Positions 26,371-34,608 of a stretch of 64,000 bases of DNA are shown piece after piece (position 1 is the stretch's first letter; every line of letters begins with the position of its first letter). Below the pieces are notes generated by a model. The model was not told where the DNA came from. It was given only the letters and a program-made list of their open reading frames with translations, and did no database searches. Made by a program: the position numbers and the translations under genes. The DNA is from Variovorax paradoxus_P (GTDB taxonomy: Bacteria > Pseudomonadota > Gammaproteobacteria > Burkholderiales > Burkholderiaceae_C): assembly GCF_050627025.1 (NCBI RefSeq), contig NZ_CP192472.1, one strand, 5' to 3'.

Positions 26371-27530
26371 GGCGTTTCCCTGCGTCCGGTCACGTTGGTC
26401 ATGCGGATCGCCGTGGTGAACGCATGGCGCTTGTAGTGGTCGTTGAAGGGGCCGAGCGTTGCGCTGCCGAGGTTGTAGGTGCGCGAGTCCGTATGGCCCG
26501 GCGAAACCTCGGTGCTGCGTGCCACCACATAGAGCTTTACCGCGACCACGTTGATCAGCTGGTCGGCAGTGCAGGGCGATGCCGTGCTGCAATGAACGAA
26601 GTCGCCGTCGGGGCTTCCGTCGCCGCGGTTGGTGGGGGCGGACCTGACCGACGCATCTGCCCACGAGATAGCCTGGGTGTAGTTCACGGCCGCGCCGGTC
26701 TTGCTCAGCGTGTCCAGCCCCAGCTCCACGCGAAAGCCCTCTACACCCTCGATCAGAGGCACCGGCGGCTGCTGCGCCAGTCCCGTGGCCGACAGGTCGA
26801 AGCGCGAACGCGCCAGCGTCGGAATGCCGTCGCCCACCGTGTCCGCATAGTCGCGCACGTAGTAGATGTCTGAAATGAACTTGCGCTTGGGTGACGGCGT
26901 CGTGCAGTTCTTGCTCATCATGGTGGCAAAACCCGCGGTAGCGAGGTCGAAATCCGATGGCTTTTGCGTGCCGCAGAACGACGACTGGAAGTAAAGCTTG
27001 CCCAGCGCGTCGGCTTCGCAGTTCGGCATGCCCGCAATGCAGGTTTCGGCATGGCGCACCACCAGCACGTCGGTGTTGGCTTTCTTGTTGGTGAGCAGGC
27101 CGGCGCAGCTGGCCGGCACGGCGTCGTAAGCCTGCACAGGCGTGTCGAGCAGGCTGCGCTTGTAGTCGTCCGTCCAGGTTGCCGCCGTGTAGGGCAGGCA
27201 TGGGTCGGGCGCATTGCCGGTAGGCACCTTGGCGGGCACGCCCGAAACCGTGAGGTCGTCGAACTCGGGCATGTAGTTTTCCCAGAAGCCCGCGTGCGAG
27301 ATTTCGTTTTCCAGCACAAACACGCTGAGTCGGCCGCTTTCGATCTGGCGGTTGACCTTGACCATTTCGCGCTGCGTGTTGTTCACGTTGAGAAACAGCG
27401 CAATCAGCGCGGCCAGCACGATCAGCATGATCGTGGCCGACACCATCAGTTCGATCAGCGTCAGGCCACGCTGGCGCAATTGCGCACGGGCAGGGCGACG
27501 CGCTGCGTGCGCAAAAGGTGCGCGCATCAT
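26367..27530 (-). CDS. pilW: PilW-type minor pilin
   Basis: 387 aa, typical for PilW. Prepilin site RQRGLTLIELM after a basic N-terminus, then a long hydrophobic helix and a large C-terminal domain with paired cysteines (for example near CIAGMPNC and CSTASPC). ATG 27528-27530 overlaps the pilV stop (ATGA); a second ATG is adjacent. It works with PilV and PilX in the priming complex at the pilus tip. Confidence 0.93.
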   Translation of the reverse strand: MMRAPFAHAARRPARAQLRQRGLTLIELMVSATIMLIVLAALIALFLNVNNTQREMVKVNRQIESGRLSVFVLENEISHAGFWENYMPEFDDLTVSGVPAKVPTGNAPDPCLPYTAATWTDDYKRSLLDTPVQAYDAVPASCAGLLTNKKANTDVLVVRHAETCIAGMPNCEADALGKLYFQSSFCGTQKPSDFDLATAGFATMMSKNCTTPSPKRKFISDIYYVRDYADTVGDGIPTLARSRFDLSATGLAQQPPVPLIEGVEGFRVELGLDTLSKTGAAVNYTQAISWADASVRSAPTNRGDGSPDGDFVHCSTASPCTADQLINVVAVKLYVVARSTEVSPGHTDSRTYNLGSATLGPFNDHYKRHAFTTAIRMTNVTGRRETP

Positions 27531-28135
27531 GAAAGCGTCCCGATGCGCACCAGCGTCGTCACGACGCGCCGGCACCGGTCGGCCGTGCACTGGGGGTTTG
27601 GCGCCGTCGCGGTAGGGGCCACGTCGTACTGGTCCTTGCCGCAGGCCACGCCTTCGGGCGGCGCGGCAATGGGCACCAGGCCTTGCCATGCCACGGTGAC
27701 CAGGTATTCGTTGTTGCCCAGGTCTTCCACGCAACCGCGCCCGCCGATCATGGCGCCGAGCTTGGTGGTGCCCGAAGTTTCGGCCGCGCCTTGCAGCGCG
27801 TTGCACCATTCCATGGCGTCCACCTGCTGGCGAGAGCCCGTGCCGGTAGGGCAGTTGGCGCCGGCGCCGAGCGGCGAACTGGTGACATAGGTGGAGGCCA
27901 GGCGGCGGTTGATTGCAATGCGGTTCGCCATGTCGCTGAGCAGGATCAGCGCCTGGGAGCGCTGGTAAGACTCCATCTCCGACGACTGGAGGCGCGCCTG
28001 CAAGCCCACCAGGCCGAACAGCCCGAAGGCGAGGATCAGCAGCGTGACCAGCACTTCGAGCAGCGTGGCGCCGGTTTGCGCGCGAGCGCGCCCGGCGGCG
28101 GGGCGGCCAGGGCGGTTCAGGCTGGGCTTCACCAT
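27527..28135 (-). CDS. pilV: PilV-type minor pilin
   Basis: 202 aa. Prepilin site QTGATLLEVLV followed by the LILAFGLFGLVGLQ helix typical of PilV. Its ATG (28133-28135) overlaps the upstream pilE-like gene by 7 nt and its stop overlaps pilW, so the operon is tightly coupled. Several Cys in the C-terminal domain (for example CPTGTG, EWCN, ADRCRR) probably form disulfides. Confidence 0.93.
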   Translation of the reverse strand: MVKPSLNRPGRPAAGRARAQTGATLLEVLVTLLILAFGLFGLVGLQARLQSSEMESYQRSQALILLSDMANRIAINRRLASTYVTSSPLGAGANCPTGTGSRQQVDAMEWCNALQGAAETSGTTKLGAMIGGRGCVEDLGNNEYLVTVAWQGLVPIAAPPEGVACGKDQYDVAPTATAPNPQCTADRCRRVVTTLVRIGTLS

Positions 28136-28533
28136 TTGTCGGCAGGCGTTTTCGCGCCTTCGTTGTTGAGGGTGAGATTGCCGTCGGAAGCCTGCGCTCC
28201 GCTGGGGGTAAAGGTCAGCACAAAGCCGGGAACCCCCGTCGAAGACAAGGTGATCGTGTAGTCGTAATTGGCGGCGACATCGGCGGGCAGCGCGTAGCCG
28301 CTGGCCGCCAGCGTCGTCTTGTCCGCGTAGTTGCGGTTTGCCAGCAGGAACTGCTGTTCGCGGTTGGCAATTTCCATCATTTGCGACTGCGCGGCGGAGC
28401 GCTTGGCGCGGATCACGTAGCGCTGGTAGCTGGGCAGCGCAATGGAAGCCAGGATCGCAACGATCACCACGGTGATCATTACCTCGATCAATGTGAAGCC
28501 ATTGCGCCGACGCGAAAACGAGAGCTTTTTCAT
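28129..28533 (-). CDS. pilE: PilE-type minor pilin, first gene of the operon
   Basis: 134 aa. Type IV pilin with cleavage site RRNGFTLIEVMI and a short C-terminal domain without the Cys pair of major pilins, fitting the minor pilin PilE. It is first in the pilE-V-W-X-Y1-fimT operon; the AT-rich sequence upstream, with a perfect inverted repeat at 28571-28589, is the probable promoter region. Confidence 0.92.
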   Translation of the reverse strand: MKKLSFSRRRNGFTLIEVMITVVIVAILASIALPSYQRYVIRAKRSAAQSQMMEIANREQQFLLANRNYADKTTLAASGYALPADVAANYDYTITLSSTGVPGFVLTFTPSGAQASDGNLTLNNEGAKTPADKW

Positions 28534-28817
28534 TCAGCGGGCCAGGTAATGATGTGTCAGATTGTATGTAAATGTGAATTTATCACATTCAAACGATAAA
28601 TAGTGCACTCAGGTGCAGCTCTATTTCCGGTCTGCCGGCCAAGGTGTTGTGTACCCGCACATACGAACCGTCAACACATTCAACAACTTCGAACACGTTC
28701 AGAGGCGAGGATGCTTCCGACTGATGGACGCTGGCGTCGTCCTACGCACGTGCCTTGGGCTGCTCCCAGAATCGATTCATTGCCACTTTTGCTCTTGGAG
28801 CAACAGGAGTCGACGAC
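28534..28817. other. Divergent promoter region of the pilin operon and small-protein genes
   Basis: A 284-base gene-free stretch. The part next to pilE (28545-28610) is clearly more AT-rich than the surroundings. On the minus strand a TACAAT hexamer near 28560 is a good -10 candidate, with the 28571-28589 inverted repeat just upstream in activator position. Nothing recognisable was seen in 28620-28800. Confidence 0.5.
28571..28589. promoter_or_regulatory. Inverted repeat upstream of pilE, candidate activator site
   Basis: AATGTGA-ATTTA-TCACATT: perfect 7-bp arms around a 5-nt spacer. It resembles a CRP/Vfr half-site pair (TGTGA...TCACA) with one base less in the spacer. It is centred about 47 nt upstream of the pilE start. 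Confidence 0.5.
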
Positions 28818-29078
28818 ATGAATACAGAACCCGGAAATCTCGATTCGGGCGACGGATCCCGGCCCACTACCAGCGGCGGCACGGACAACATCGGCGCTGG
28901 AGAAAAGTTCACCGGCAGTTCCTCGGCCACCGGGGAGCAAGACTCGGCACCGGCCCCTGCCGAGCGCATGGCGAGCAAGCGCAAGAACGTGGAGGCATCG
29001 CGCCACGACGGTTCCGCGGCCTACGGGTTGCGGGAAGACCTAAGCTCCGAAACCAACAAAGAGCCGCGCAAGCCCTAG
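28818..29078 (+). CDS. Small hydrophilic protein, probably disordered
   Basis: 86 aa. ATG 28818 follows AGGAG; upstream in-frame starts lack one. Rich in Gly, Ser, Glu, Asp and Lys with no hydrophobic segment, so likely soluble and disordered. The segment MASKRKNVEASRHDG is basic. It is followed 25 nt later by another small hydrophilic gene with its own GAGGAG site, forming a two-gene unit. Not recognised; possibly stress-related. Confidence 0.6.
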   Translation: MNTEPGNLDSGDGSRPTTSGGTDNIGAGEKFTGSSSATGEQDSAPAPAERMASKRKNVEASRHDGSAAYGLREDLSSETNKEPRKP

Positions 29079-29103
29079 CGGCGTGCACGGCCGAGGAGTT
29101 CCC

Positions 29104-29349
29104 ATGACTTCAGAAAAAGCCTTTCCCTTTCCCACCTCCAAGAACCACGGCAAGCCGGCCGTCGAGCCGGCCAAGCCGGTCGAGCAGGCGCCCAGCGAAG
29201 AAGCCCTCGACAGCGGCGTCGAAGAGTCCTTTCCCGCCAGCGACCCGGTGTCGGTGACCGTCACCAAGGTCAAGCTGCCGAAGGCGCAGCAGGACAAGGA
29301 CAAGGAAAAAGCCGACGACGCCGCGCCAGCCGGCGACAAGCGGAAGTAG
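29104..29349 (+). CDS. Small protein with the EESFPASDP motif
   Basis: 81 aa. The ATG follows GAGGAG. The motif VEESFPASDPVSVT is conserved in many short proteobacterial proteins of unknown function; the flanks are Lys/Pro/Glu-rich and probably disordered. Second gene of a pair with the 86-aa protein. No catalytic or membrane features. Confidence 0.7.
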   Translation: MTSEKAFPFPTSKNHGKPAVEPAKPVEQAPSEEALDSGVEESFPASDPVSVTVTKVKLPKAQQDKDKEKADDAAPAGDKRK

Positions 29350-29520
29350 CCGCCCTGGCCCAGGCACCCGTCAGAACCCGCGAACGACGGGCAAGGTTCT
29401 TGCACGCCGAAGCAGGCCGCCCGGGCAACCCCCATGGCAGGACCCGGCTCAGGGCGGTAGATTGCGCTCCTGCCCCGGCGGCAGAGATCGGTATGCCTAC
29501 TTTGCCCCTGAGGAGTGTTC

Positions 29521-30549
29521 GTGGACGCATGGTCGAGCCAGCAGCTTTCCACCCTGTACGGACGAGAGATCTTCCGATCTCGCAAGGCGGACGAAACCCA
29601 CGCGCTGGTCACCCATGAGCTGAAGGCGCACCGCAGCACCTGGGGCCGCGGCAAGGTCGATGCGGTCTTTTGCCGGGCCGAACTGAGCGCACTCTCGCTG
29701 TGCATCCTGCGGTACGGCTGCGATGTGGACATCGAGCCCGACACGCTCGGCAACTTCGTGCTGGTACAGATGCCGCTGCGTGGCCATGCCGAAGTCGATA
29801 CGGGCGGCCAGACGGTGCAGATCCATCCCGGCCAGGGGGCAGTGGTGTCCGCGCACAAACCCGTGCGGCTGCGCTGGCATGCCGACTGCGAGCAGTTGAT
29901 GCTCAAGATCGACCTTGCCCGCCTGCAGGACGTGGCGCGCCGCACGTTTGCAGCCAGGCCCGCGGGCGGTGCGGCGAGTGCAACGGAAATCGGCGAAATC
30001 GATTTCGAGCTGCCGCTTCGGCTCGACGATGCAGCCGGCACGCAATGGTGCCGCATGGTGGCTGGCCTCGCGTCGCTGCTGCCCGCAGGCGACCACCAGG
30101 CCTATGACCCGCGCTGGCTGGCCCACTACGAAGACAACCTCATGCTCTACCTGTTGTGCCACCGGCCCAATTCGGTGCGGCAGCAGCACGACGCGTTGCG
30201 GCTTGGCTCCGAGGCCGCCAGCATGCGGCAGTTGCGGCTTGCCGAAGAGTTCATGCGCAGCCGGCTCGATGCGCCGCTTTCGGTTGACGACGTGGCGGAG
30301 GCGTCCGGTGTGTCGCGCCGTGCACTGGGGCTTCTGTTTCGCCGCTACCGCGATCTTTCGCCCATGGAAGTGCTGCGCAACATGCGGCTCGATGCTGCGC
30401 ACGCCCAGTTGGCGCGGCGCGACGGCGCGAGCGTGACCGAGGTTGCGTTCAACTGCGGCTTCTCGCACCTGAGCCGTTTTGCCGCCTGCTACCGCGAGCG
30501 CTTCGGCCGGCTGCCGCGCGAAACTTCGCGCGAGCCGGCGCGTCACTAG
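29521..30549 (+). CDS. AraC-family regulator with cupin-like AraC-binding domain
   Basis: 342 aa. The N-terminal ~200 residues fit the AraC-binding-like (XylS/FeaR-type) effector domain, with LVQMPLRGHAEV and IHPGQGAVVSAHKPVRL; the C-terminal HTH pair ends in VAFNCGFSHLSRFAACYRERFG. GTG 29521 has AGGAG at ideal spacing; GTG 29515 lies on the ribosome site itself. It is convergent with the solute-receptor gene and next to the Rieske oxygenase island, so it is the probable activator of that island, perhaps via the 31869-31905 repeat. The inducer is likely aromatic, by analogy only. Confidence 0.92.
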   Translation: MDAWSSQQLSTLYGREIFRSRKADETHALVTHELKAHRSTWGRGKVDAVFCRAELSALSLCILRYGCDVDIEPDTLGNFVLVQMPLRGHAEVDTGGQTVQIHPGQGAVVSAHKPVRLRWHADCEQLMLKIDLARLQDVARRTFAARPAGGAASATEIGEIDFELPLRLDDAAGTQWCRMVAGLASLLPAGDHQAYDPRWLAHYEDNLMLYLLCHRPNSVRQQHDALRLGSEAASMRQLRLAEEFMRSRLDAPLSVDDVAEASGVSRRALGLLFRRYRDLSPMEVLRNMRLDAAHAQLARRDGASVTEVAFNCGFSHLSRFAACYRERFGRLPRETSREPARH

Positions 30550-30552
30550 CCT

Positions 30553-30569
30553 GCCGGCGTCAGGCCGGC
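30553..30569. terminator. Weak hairpin between convergent genes
   Basis: GCCGGC, loop GTCAG, GCCGGC between the stops of the AraC gene and the solute-receptor gene. The stem is short and there is no clear T run, so bidirectional termination is only possible. Confidence 0.3.
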
Positions 30570-30588
30570 TTCATCAGGCCGGCTTCAT
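30561..30588. repeat. 14-bp perfect tandem duplication at a stop codon
   Basis: CAGGCCGGCTTCAT occurs twice head-to-tail (30561-30574, 30575-30588). The right copy contains the last codons of the solute-receptor gene and the left one repeats them after the stop, so a recent duplication at the gene end is likely. Confidence 0.8.
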
Positions 30589-31773
30589 CGCGCACTTGGC
30601 GGAAGAGCTGTCCTGGTAGTTCTGCAGCACCGTGCCGATCACCTTGTTGGCGATGCGTCCGCTGGCGTCCTTGCCGATCACGCGCAGGTAGTAGTTCTGA
30701 ATGGGGAAGTTGTTGGCGCCGTAGCTGAAGTCGCCCCGCACCGACTTGTACCTTGCGGCCTTGATCGCCTTCAGCAGCGCCGGACGGTCGGCCACCTTGC
30801 CGCCCACGTCCCGCACCGCCGCATCCATGGCCATGAGCACGTCATAGGCCTGGCCCGCATAGAACGACGGATTGCGCCCGTTGTTCTGCTGCCGGAACGC
30901 CTCCACGAAGCGCTTGTTCGCAGGGTTGTCGAGGTCATATGACCAATGCGCGGTGTTGAAGAGCCCGAGCATCGGCTCGCCCACGGCGGGAATCATGTCT
31001 TCGTCCGCCGAGAAGGCAGTCGAGATCAGCGCCACGTCTTTCGACAGCCCCGCACCGACAAACTGCTTGATGAAGCTCACCCCCATCGCGCCCGGCAGAA
31101 AGAAGTAAAGGGCGTCGGGCCGGGCTGCGCGAATCTGCGCAATTTCGGCGGAGTAGTCGAGTTGGCCGAGCTTGGTGTAGAGCTCGTCGCTTACCGCGCC
31201 TTTGAAGTTGTGCTTGAAGCCGTTGATTGCATCCTTGCCGCCTGGATAGCTCGGCGCGATGAGCGCAACCTTCTTGAAGCCCTTGTCCGAAGCGAACTTG
31301 CCCGCTGCCTCGTGGTACGCGTCGTTCTGGTAAGACGCGCCGAAGAAATACGGGTTGCACTTTGCTCCCGAATAGTCGCTCGGGCCGGTGTTGCTCGAGA
31401 GATAGGGCACCTTGGCCGCGAAGAGCGGCGCGCCCACCGCAAGCGCAACCGTCGAGCCGACGGGGCCGGTGAACAGGTCGATCTTGTCGCGCAGCAGCAT
31501 GCGCTCGACCACCTGCCGGGCCATGTCGGGGCTGCCGCCGGTGTCGGCCTCCACAAATTCGACCGGCACGCCGCCGAGCTTGCCGTCCAGTTGCTTCATT
31601 GCCACTGCAAACCCGGCCTTCGCCTCGGCGCCGCCCACGGCAAACGGGCCGGAAAGGTCCATTGCAAGGCCGACCTTGACGGTTGGCGCCTGGGCGAGGG
31701 CCTGCGGTGCGAATGCGGCCGTAACGGCGAGCGCCAGCAAAGCGATGCCGGTTGTGATTCTTGCCTGCGACAT
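30574..31773 (-). CDS. ABC transporter substrate-binding protein, branched-chain amino acid/aromatic type
   Basis: 399 aa. Secreted (signal peptide to about residue 28, ending ALAQA). Type I periplasmic binding fold of the LivK group: VKVGLAMDLSGPFA, GPVGSTVALA, YLSSNTGPSDYSG, and LIAPSYPGGKDAINGF. ATG follows GAGGAG. No permease or ATPase gene is adjacent, so it must use unlinked Liv-type components. Divergent from the dioxygenase operon with a shared 197-nt promoter region; it probably captures the aromatic or aliphatic substrate for that pathway. Confidence 0.93.
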   Translation of the reverse strand: MSQARITTGIALLALAVTAAFAPQALAQAPTVKVGLAMDLSGPFAVGGAEAKAGFAVAMKQLDGKLGGVPVEFVEADTGGSPDMARQVVERMLLRDKIDLFTGPVGSTVALAVGAPLFAAKVPYLSSNTGPSDYSGAKCNPYFFGASYQNDAYHEAAGKFASDKGFKKVALIAPSYPGGKDAINGFKHNFKGAVSDELYTKLGQLDYSAEIAQIRAARPDALYFFLPGAMGVSFIKQFVGAGLSKDVALISTAFSADEDMIPAVGEPMLGLFNTAHWSYDLDNPANKRFVEAFRQQNNGRNPSFYAGQAYDVLMAMDAAVRDVGGKVADRPALLKAIKAARYKSVRGDFSYGANNFPIQNYYLRVIGKDASGRIANKVIGTVLQNYQDSSSAKCAMKPA

Positions 31774-31868
31774 GAAGGATCTCCTCAAGGGGTGATGCGG
31801 ACGGCGTGTAGTGCAACAAAGGTATGTATGCGCGGGCCGAGTCTCCACGGCGTGCGGATGGCCGGCTA

Positions 31869-31905
31869 TCCACTTCTTGCGCTGCACGCGTATGCAAGAA
31901 GTGGA
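31869..31905. promoter_or_regulatory. 12-bp perfect inverted repeat between divergent catabolic promoters
   Basis: TCCACTTCTTGC (31869-31880) and GCAAGAAGTGGA (31894-31905) are exact inverse copies separated by 13 nt. They lie 65 nt before the hydrolase-fusion gene and about 96 nt before the divergent receptor gene. The length and position indicate a regulator-binding operator rather than chance. Confidence 0.7.
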
Positions 31906-31970
31906 CAGACAGCGCGCGGGGCGCTCCACAGAATCGTCCGCCAAACCCCACCACTTCGGAGACTCGCCCA

Positions 31971-33230
31971 ATGAGCCAATACATCGACATTGCAGCCGCC
32001 GACGGCCAGGCCTTTCGCGGCTACCTTGCATTGCCGCCTTCGGGGCAAGGCCCCGGCATCGTGTTGTGCCAGGAGATCTTCGGCATTAACGACTACGTGC
32101 GCGAGGTGGCCGACCTCTACGCCGAAGAGGGTTACGTGGTGCTCGCGCCCGACCTGTTCTGGCGCATGGAGCCGAATGTCGAACTGGGCTATTCGCCCGA
32201 AGACTGGCAACGTGCATTCGGCTTCTTTCAAAAGTTCGATGTGGCCGCCGGTGTTTCAGACATCACGGCCAGCGTGAAGGCGCTGCGTGCGCACCCCGCA
32301 TGCACCGGCAAGGTGGGTGCGCTGGGCTTTTGCCTCGGCGGAAAGCTGGCCTATCTTGCGGCCGCGCATTCGGGCGTCGACGCGGCAGTGGGCTACTACG
32401 GTGTCGGCATCGAGGCAGACCTGGACGTGCTGCCGAAAATCCGGTGCCCGATTGCGCTGCACTTTGCCGAGCTCGACAAGTTCTGCCCGCCCGAAGCGCG
32501 CGAACAGGTTCTGGCGGCCTTTGCAGGCAAGCCTGGCGCGCAGATGTATGTGTACCCCGGCGTCGACCATGCATTCGCACGCACCGGCGGCGAGCATTTC
32601 GACAAGCCCTCGACGCTGATGGCGCACCAGCGCTCCATGGCGCTTTTCAAAGACGCCATCGGTCCCGTCTACGACCTGTCGGCGCTCTGGGACAAGCACT
32701 GCGAATACGAGTTTGCGACACGCGACGTGGTTGCCACCATGGGCACGATGGTGAGCGAGCCCTATGTCAACCACATACCCACCATGACGGGCGGGGTAGG
32801 GGCCAAGGAGCTTTCGCGCTTCTACAAGCACCACTTCATTCCCACCACGCCGCCGGACACGCGGCTCACCCCCATCTCGCGCACCGTGGGCGCTACGCAA
32901 ATCGTCGACGAGATGCTTTTCTGCTTCACCCACACGGTGGAAATCGACTGGATGCTGCCGGGCATTGCGCCCACCGGCAAGCCGGTCGAAATTCCGCTCG
33001 TTGCCATTGTCAAGTTTCGCGGCGACAAGCTCTATCACGAGCACATCTATTGGGACCAGGCCAGCGTGCTGGTGCAGATCGGGCTGCTCGACGCGAAGGG
33101 CCTGCCGGTGGCCGGCGCGGAGACGGCGCGCAAGCTGGTGGACGAGCACTTGCCGTCGAACACGCTGATGCCGCGCTGGCAAAAATCGGCCAGCCTGACC
33201 ATCGCCGATCCGGCCTTGCCGCTGGGATGA
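31971..33230 (+). CDS. Dienelactone hydrolase fused to a SnoaL/NTF2-like domain
   Basis: 419 aa. Residues 1-235 are a dienelactone hydrolase (alpha/beta-hydrolase) with the full triad Cys121 (GFCLGG), Asp169 (ELDKF) and His200 (GVDHAF), plus Glu35 (CQEIFG) which tunes the Cys. Residues about 238-400 form a SnoaL/NTF2-like domain (LWDKHCEYEF..., TVEIDWMLPG, HEHIYWDQASV). Classical enzymes of the family open the lactone ring of dienelactones made from catechols. It is first gene of the operon with the Rieske oxygenase. The fusion may couple two ring-cleavage or isomerisation steps. ATG 31971 is the family-like start. Confidence 0.92.
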   Translation: MSQYIDIAAADGQAFRGYLALPPSGQGPGIVLCQEIFGINDYVREVADLYAEEGYVVLAPDLFWRMEPNVELGYSPEDWQRAFGFFQKFDVAAGVSDITASVKALRAHPACTGKVGALGFCLGGKLAYLAAAHSGVDAAVGYYGVGIEADLDVLPKIRCPIALHFAELDKFCPPEAREQVLAAFAGKPGAQMYVYPGVDHAFARTGGEHFDKPSTLMAHQRSMALFKDAIGPVYDLSALWDKHCEYEFATRDVVATMGTMVSEPYVNHIPTMTGGVGAKELSRFYKHHFIPTTPPDTRLTPISRTVGATQIVDEMLFCFTHTVEIDWMLPGIAPTGKPVEIPLVAIVKFRGDKLYHEHIYWDQASVLVQIGLLDAKGLPVAGAETARKLVDEHLPSNTLMPRWQKSASLTIADPALPLG

Positions 33231-33303
33231 TGGCCGCCGATCCGGCAATGCTCGACCGGTGGTGCTCGACATCTGAAGACCACAGTTCAGGAGACCCATT
33301 TTC

Positions 33304-34608
33304 ATGACCATCGACCTGCAGTCGCTCGTGCAGCCTGACCGCGTGCACAAACGCGTCTACACAGACCCCGCCATCTTCGAGCTGGAGATGGACCGCGTCT
33401 TCGGCCAGGCCTGGCTCTACGTCGGCCATGAGAGCCAGGTGCCCAAGGTCGGCGATTACTTCACCACGCGGCTCGGGCGCGAACCCGTCGTGATGGTGCG
33501 CCACACCGACGGTGCCGTGAACGTGCTCTACAACCGCTGCCCGCACAAGGGCGCCAAGATCGTTCCGGATGGCAGCGGCAGTGCCGGCAAGTTCTTGCGT
33601 TGCCTCTATCACGGCTGGACTTTCAAGTGCGACGGCAGCCTGCTTTCGGTGCCGCTGCGAAGCGGCTATGAAGACACCGCGCTCGACCTGAAGGCGCAGC
33701 AGCATTCGGTGCGCAAGGTGGCGCGGGTGGCCAGCCACCGCGGCTTCGTGTTCGCGAGCCTCGCCGAAGAGGGCCCCGAACTCGGCGAGTTTCTTGGCGG
33801 CGTGGCCACCTCGCTCGACAACTTCTGCGACCGCGCACCCGACGGCGAAGTGGAAGTGGCCGGCGGCGTGCAGCGCGTGATCCAGCGCAACAACTGGAAG
33901 ATATTCTTCGAAAACCTGCACGACACGATCCATGCTGTGGCCACCCATGAATCGTCATGGCGTGCGGCCAAGGAAGAGTTCGAATCGATGCCCGCCGGCA
34001 CGCCCAAGCCCTTCGAAGTGGTCATCGTCGACGGCAACGGAGAGCCGCTGGAGTTCTGGGAGAAGCTCGAACTCAAGGGCTACGACCACGGGCACGGCTT
34101 CATGGAAGGCATCTTCGTGCCGCCCACCGACCCGGTGAGCCTGGCCTACGTGGCGGCGCTCGAGGCAAAGCAGGGCGCGGCGCGCGCCGACCAGATCTTG
34201 CGGGTGAACCGCCACAACACCATCGTGTACCCGAGCTGTTCGCCGCACACCTCGTTCCAGCAGATCAGGGTGATCCGTCCGCTCTCGGTGGACCGCACGC
34301 TGGTCGAGATCTTCAGCTTCCGTTTGAAGGGCGCACCGGAGGCCACCTTTCAGCGCACGCTCAAGTACACCAACATCGTCAACTCACCATCGTCGAACGT
34401 GATGCCCGACGACCTGGAGGCCTACAACCGCGTGCAGGAGGGGCTGGCCTCCGACGGCGGCGACTGGGTCAGCATGCACCGCGGCATGGGGCGCGACCAG
34501 CCCCTGCCGGGCGGCCGGTCTTCCAATGGCAACAGCGAAATGCCGCCGCGCAACATGTTCGGCGCCTGGGCTGCGTACATGGGCGTTCAGGCTGGAGGCG
34601 CCGAATGA
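33304..34608 (+). CDS. Rieske aromatic-ring-hydroxylating dioxygenase, alpha subunit
   Basis: 434 aa. Catalytic subunit. Rieske cluster ligands Cys79/His81 (RCPHKG) and Cys100/His103 (CLYHGW). The mononuclear iron site shows the bridging Asp207 and ligands His210 and His215 in LHDTIHAVATH; the third ligand (Asp) is further downstream. It would add O2 to an aromatic ring using electrons from a ferredoxin/reductase, but no reductase gene lies nearby. Followed by the beta subunit with an ATGA overlap. Substrate cannot be named; the hydrolase, SDR and receptor nearby point to a carboxylated aromatic. Confidence 0.94.
   Translation: MTIDLQSLVQPDRVHKRVYTDPAIFELEMDRVFGQAWLYVGHESQVPKVGDYFTTRLGREPVVMVRHTDGAVNVLYNRCPHKGAKIVPDGSGSAGKFLRCLYHGWTFKCDGSLLSVPLRSGYEDTALDLKAQQHSVRKVARVASHRGFVFASLAEEGPELGEFLGGVATSLDNFCDRAPDGEVEVAGGVQRVIQRNNWKIFFENLHDTIHAVATHESSWRAAKEEFESMPAGTPKPFEVVIVDGNGEPLEFWEKLELKGYDHGHGFMEGIFVPPTDPVSLAYVAALEAKQGAARADQILRVNRHNTIVYPSCSPHTSFQQIRVIRPLSVDRTLVEIFSFRLKGAPEATFQRTLKYTNIVNSPSSNVMPDDLEAYNRVQEGLASDGGDWVSMHRGMGRDQPLPGGRSSNGNSEMPPRNMFGAWAAYMGVQAGGAE

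Noticed and set aside
22969..26436. A 1155-codon open frame on the plus strand opposite pilY1 and pilX
   Set aside because: It is antisense to a well-conserved PilY1 and PilX; composition is His/Arg/Val/Gly-rich with no recognisable domain. High third-position GC creates such shadows.
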